In this document: positions 61,471 through 64,000 of the stretch, piece after piece
Position numbering within the stretch: the first letter of the stretch is position 1
Layout: every line of letters starts with the position of its first letter
Assembly: GCF_010669225.1 (NCBI RefSeq)
Contig: NZ_CP048627.1
Span: forward strand, 1 to 64,000
Reading direction: 5' to 3'
From: Megamonas funiformis
Lineage (GTDB): Bacteria; Bacillota; Negativicutes; Selenomonadales; Selenomonadaceae
DNA: 64,000 nt
Notes under the pieces: generated by a model
Told to the model about the DNA's origin: nothing
What the model saw: the letters and a program-made list of their open reading frames with translations, nothing else
Databases searched by the model: none
Made by a program: the position numbers and the translations under genes

Positions 61471-62154
61471 ATGATAAAAAGATATGGTATTTTTTTAATT
61501 GGACTTACATTTATGTCTTTAGGAATTGTTTTAATCATCAAATCAGCGTTAGGGACTTCTCCAATTTCTAGTGTACCATATGTATTAAGCTTGGCATTGC
61601 CATTTACAGTCGGTCAATTTAATTTTGCTGTTAGTTCATTGATGTTTATTTTACAACCTATTATTTTACGCAATAAATTTGAATGGGTACAGATTTTACA
61701 AGTGCCAATGACTTTTATTTTCTGTGCTTTTATTGATTTATTTATGTATATATTTAGTTGGCTTCATCCTCAAGCTTATTATCAACATATTTTAGTATTG
61801 TTAATCGGTTGTATTTGTATGGGAATAGGTGTTACATGTCAATTATTAGGACGTGTGGTTATGCTTCCTGGTGAAGGTTTAGTGAATGCGATTGCTACTC
61901 ATTGGAAATTAGACTTTGGCAAGATAAAGGTTATTTTTGATTGGTCACTCGTTGCTATAGCTGGTGGATTATCATTATATTATTTTGGCACTATTGAAGG
62001 AATACGAGAAGGAACACTTGTTTCAGCTTTTGCTACAGGTTTATTAGTGAAATTCTTTATGAATATGCTTTTGAAATTTAGAGTGAAGAGATTTGGGCAA
62101 TTAAGACAGCAATATAAAATGGAAAAGTTAAAATCTAAAGGAAATAAAGTATAA
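61471..62154 (+). CDS. YczE/YitT-like integral membrane protein
   Basis: A 227-residue membrane protein with about five helices. The opening MIKRYGIFLIGLTFMSLGIVL is followed by IKSALGTSPISSVPYVLS near 23-40 and LLGRVVMLPGEGLVNAIA near 124-141, as in the YczE family of unknown function (DUF6198-type). The C-terminus is strongly basic. An AAGGAAA ribosome site precedes the ATG. The 240 bp upstream are very AT-rich, with no clear promoter pair that I can fix. Confidence 0.82.
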   Translation: MIKRYGIFLIGLTFMSLGIVLIIKSALGTSPISSVPYVLSLALPFTVGQFNFAVSSLMFILQPIILRNKFEWVQILQVPMTFIFCAFIDLFMYIFSWLHPQAYYQHILVLLIGCICMGIGVTCQLLGRVVMLPGEGLVNAIATHWKLDFGKIKVIFDWSLVAIAGGLSLYYFGTIEGIREGTLVSAFATGLLVKFFMNMLLKFRVKRFGQLRQQYKMEKLKSKGNKV

Positions 62155-62257
62155 TCATTTAGATAAACTTTTTTTATTTTTTTAGAAAATAGTGCTAAAC
62201 TAAAATTAAAATTCTTATTGATTTTATACATAATAAAGAAAAGGGCTGATTTTGATT

Positions 62258-62833
62258 ATGGGTAAAATGTTGACAAGACAAGAAGCTTGGGAATTATTGA
62301 CAAAATATACAAAAACTCCTAGCTTACAAAAACATGCATTGGCAGTAGAAGCTGTAATGAAGCATTTTGCAAAACTAAATAATGAAGATGTAGAAAAATG
62401 GGGAGTAGTGGGTTTACTTCATGATTTAGATTATGAACAATTTCCGGAAGAACATTGTCATAAAGTTGTAGAAATCATGCAAGAAGAAGGAATTGATGAT
62501 TTTTATATTCATGCAGTATGTAGTCATGGTTATGGTATATGTTCTGATGTGAAACCGGAATATATCATGGAAAAAGTGTTATTTACTACAGATGAATTGA
62601 CTGGACTTATCAATGCACTTTGCTTGATGCGACCTTCAAAAAGTGTATTAGATTTAGAAGTAAAATCAGTTAAAAAGAAATTTAAAGATAAATCATTTGC
62701 CTCTGGTGTAAATCGTCAGATTGTAAAAGATGGCTGTGAAATGTTAGGCATGAGCTTAGATGAAGTCATCAAGGAAACTATTGAAGGCATGAAGACGGAA
62801 GCAGAAGCTATTGGTTTAAAAGGTAATCTATAA
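62258..62833 (+). CDS. HD-domain hydrolase
   Basis: A predicted metal-dependent phosphohydrolase of about 191 residues. The HD core shows SLQKHALAVEAVMKHFAKL, the HD pair in GLLHDLDYEQFP near 52-63, and a following HCHKVVEIM and HAVCSHGYG. This is the compact HDIG-type layout often seen in gut Firmicutes. It could act on nucleotides; the substrate is unknown. The ATG at 62258 is used. An in-frame TTG 6 bp earlier is better spaced from AAGGG and is a real alternative. Confidence 0.85.
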   Translation: MGKMLTRQEAWELLTKYTKTPSLQKHALAVEAVMKHFAKLNNEDVEKWGVVGLLHDLDYEQFPEEHCHKVVEIMQEEGIDDFYIHAVCSHGYGICSDVKPEYIMEKVLFTTDELTGLINALCLMRPSKSVLDLEVKSVKKKFKDKSFASGVNRQIVKDGCEMLGMSLDEVIKETIEGMKTEAEAIGLKGNL

Positions 62834-62853
62834 AATTTTAATTAATAATATAA

Positions 62854-62885
62854 AAAAGCCTAGAGAATTTAATCTCTAGGCTTTT
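62854..62885. terminator. Bidirectional terminator, HD gene and purA
   Basis: Thirteen-bp stem AAAAGCCTAGAGA (62854-62866) with TCTCTAGGCTTTT (62873-62885), between convergent genes. Confidence 0.92.
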
Positions 62886-62898
62886 GTTGTATCATTAA

Positions 62899-64000
62899 TT
62901 AAAATACATCATGAAGAATGATTGTTTGGTCACGGTTTGGACCTACGGAAACAAATCCAAGACCAATACCTGTAACCTGTGCCATTCTTTCTAAATATTT
63001 ACGTGCATTTTCTGGTAAATCTTCGTATTTTCTGATGCCAGAAATGTCTGTTTTCCAACCAGCGAATGTTTCATAAACTGGTTCTACGTTTGCAAGAACT
63101 TTTAAGCTTGCAGGCATTTCATCTAAGATTTCACCATTGTATTTATAAGCTACACACATTTTGATTTCATCGAAAGTATCGAGGATATCAAGGCGAGTAA
63201 CTGCCATATAATCAATACCACTGAGGTAACCTGCATAGCGAACTACGCAAGCATCAAGCCAGCCAGTACGACGAGGACGACCTGTAACTGTACCATATTC
63301 ATGACCGCAATCACGGATTTTATCGCCGATTTCGTTGAGCTGTTCAGTTGGGAAAGGACCTTCACCAACGCGAGTGCAATATGCTTTTACGATACCTACT
63401 ACTTTATCGATTTTGTTAGGGCCTACACCAGCACCGGAGCTTACGCCACCAGCTGTTGGATGAGAAGCAGTAACATATGGATAAGTACCATGGTCGATAT
63501 CAAGCATAGTAGCTTGAGCACCTTCAAACATTACTTTTTTACCAGCATTGATTTCTCTATTTAAGAATGCGGAAGTATCAATTACATGTTTTCTGAGTTT
63601 TTCAGCGTAACCGAGATATTCAGTGCGAATATCTTCATAGTTTAATGGTTCTTTACCATAGAGTTTTACAAGCTCACGATTTTTAGTTTCAAGAGCTGTT
63701 TTTAATTTTTCGTTGAATGTTTCTTCATCAATTAAATCACAAACGCGGATACCAATACGGTTATCGCGGTCCATATAGCATGGGCCAATACCACGTTTAG
63801 TAGTACCGATTTTTAATTCGCCTTTGTTTTCTTCTTCAAGACCGTCCATAAGACGATGGTAAGGCATTACAACGTGAGCACGATTAGAGATACGTAATCC
63901 GTCAACAGAGTAACCATCTTTTTTTAGAGCTTCCATTTCTTGAAGGATTACTTCAGGGTCAAAAGCTACACCATTTGCAATCACACAAATTTTATTATCA
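62899..64000 (-). CDS. purA: Adenylosuccinate synthetase, 5' end beyond window
   Basis: GTP-dependent first step from IMP to AMP. The visible C-terminal ~367 residues continue in frame to the window edge (DNKICVIANGVAFDPE at the break). They include KIGTTKRGIGPCYMDR, GAQATMLDIDHGTYPYVT, TGRPRRTGWLDACVVRYA and a terminal FVSVGPNRDQTI. The N-terminal P-loop and about 65 residues lie outside. It is therefore a partial gene in this window, not one starting at an internal codon near 63984. Confidence 0.97.
   Translation of the reverse strand, partial: DNKICVIANGVAFDPEVILQEMEALKKDGYSVDGLRISNRAHVVMPYHRLMDGLEEENKGELKIGTTKRGIGPCYMDRDNRIGIRVCDLIDEETFNEKLKTALETKNRELVKLYGKEPLNYEDIRTEYLGYAEKLRKHVIDTSAFLNREINAGKKVMFEGAQATMLDIDHGTYPYVTASHPTAGGVSSGAGVGPNKIDKVVGIVKAYCTRVGEGPFPTEQLNEIGDKIRDCGHEYGTVTGRPRRTGWLDACVVRYAGYLSGIDYMAVTRLDILDTFDEIKMCVAYKYNGEILDEMPASLKVLANVEPVYETFAGWKTDISGIRKYEDLPENARKYLERMAQVTGIGLGFVSVGPNRDQTIILHDVF

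Noticed and set aside
62899-63984. purA as a complete gene starting near 63984
   Set aside because: The frame stays open to the window edge with family-typical residues, and the essential N-terminal P-loop is missing. The gene is cut by the window.

Overview
The window is a low-GC, origin-proximal chromosome segment of a diderm Firmicute of the Negativicutes type. Megamonas or a close Selenomonadales relative fits best. That placement is an inference from three things: the dnaA-dnaN-recF-DUF721 block, a lipoprotein-RND efflux pair that needs an outer membrane, and a very large myo-inositol locus in an AT-rich genome. Base 1 is the dnaA start codon. No rRNA, tRNA or CRISPR array was seen.

Replication end (1-5750): dnaA, an origin with DnaA boxes, a six-repeat DnaA-trio and an AT-rich unwinding region, then dnaN, recF and a DciA-like (DUF721) gene with an added zinc ribbon. 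A second DnaA-box cluster follows. Three perfect parS sites (12620, 25211, 43523) and one near-match lie across the next 54 kb.

Housekeeping and transport block (5750-31700): a PHP phosphatase, a biotin carboxylase, a TetR-controlled RND efflux operon with matching operators, several MFS carriers (one under a T-box leader), rpe, an M29 aminopeptidase, the rpsF-ssb-rpsR operon, murA, a TerC gene behind a yybP-ykoY manganese riboswitch, a LysR regulator, a double-domain CobT-like protein, Tex, metA and a D,D-carboxypeptidase.

Inositol superlocus (31750-57820): a DeoR/IolR-like repressor; an operon of Fe-alcohol dehydrogenase, iolJ, iolC and iolB; then iolD; on the minus strand iolE with a GntP-type permease, iolG-iolI-iolH, carriers, an orphan PTS EIIA, a second iolG-like gene, and AraC and LacI regulators. 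Together these genes convert myo-inositol through inosose and the ring-opened acids to DHAP and malonate semialdehyde. No iolA (malonate-semialdehyde dehydrogenase) is present, and the Fe-alcohol dehydrogenase may replace it by reduction. Tandem 11-bp repeats matching the Bacillus IolR operator pattern occur upstream of the aldolase operon and again upstream of the distal iolG-like gene.

The most striking element is an IStron at about 41158-42902: a group I intron fused to a tnpB gene with an omega-RNA-like right end. It sits inside the 5' end of an acetyltransferase gene. The flanking pieces read as one maltose-acetyltransferase-type protein if the element is spliced out.

Right end (57820-64000): a HAD-remnant/Nudix fusion, a Fur-box-controlled DUF3793-flavodoxin operon, a DUF362 ferredoxin-like protein, a YczE-type membrane protein, an HD hydrolase, and purA running off the window edge.
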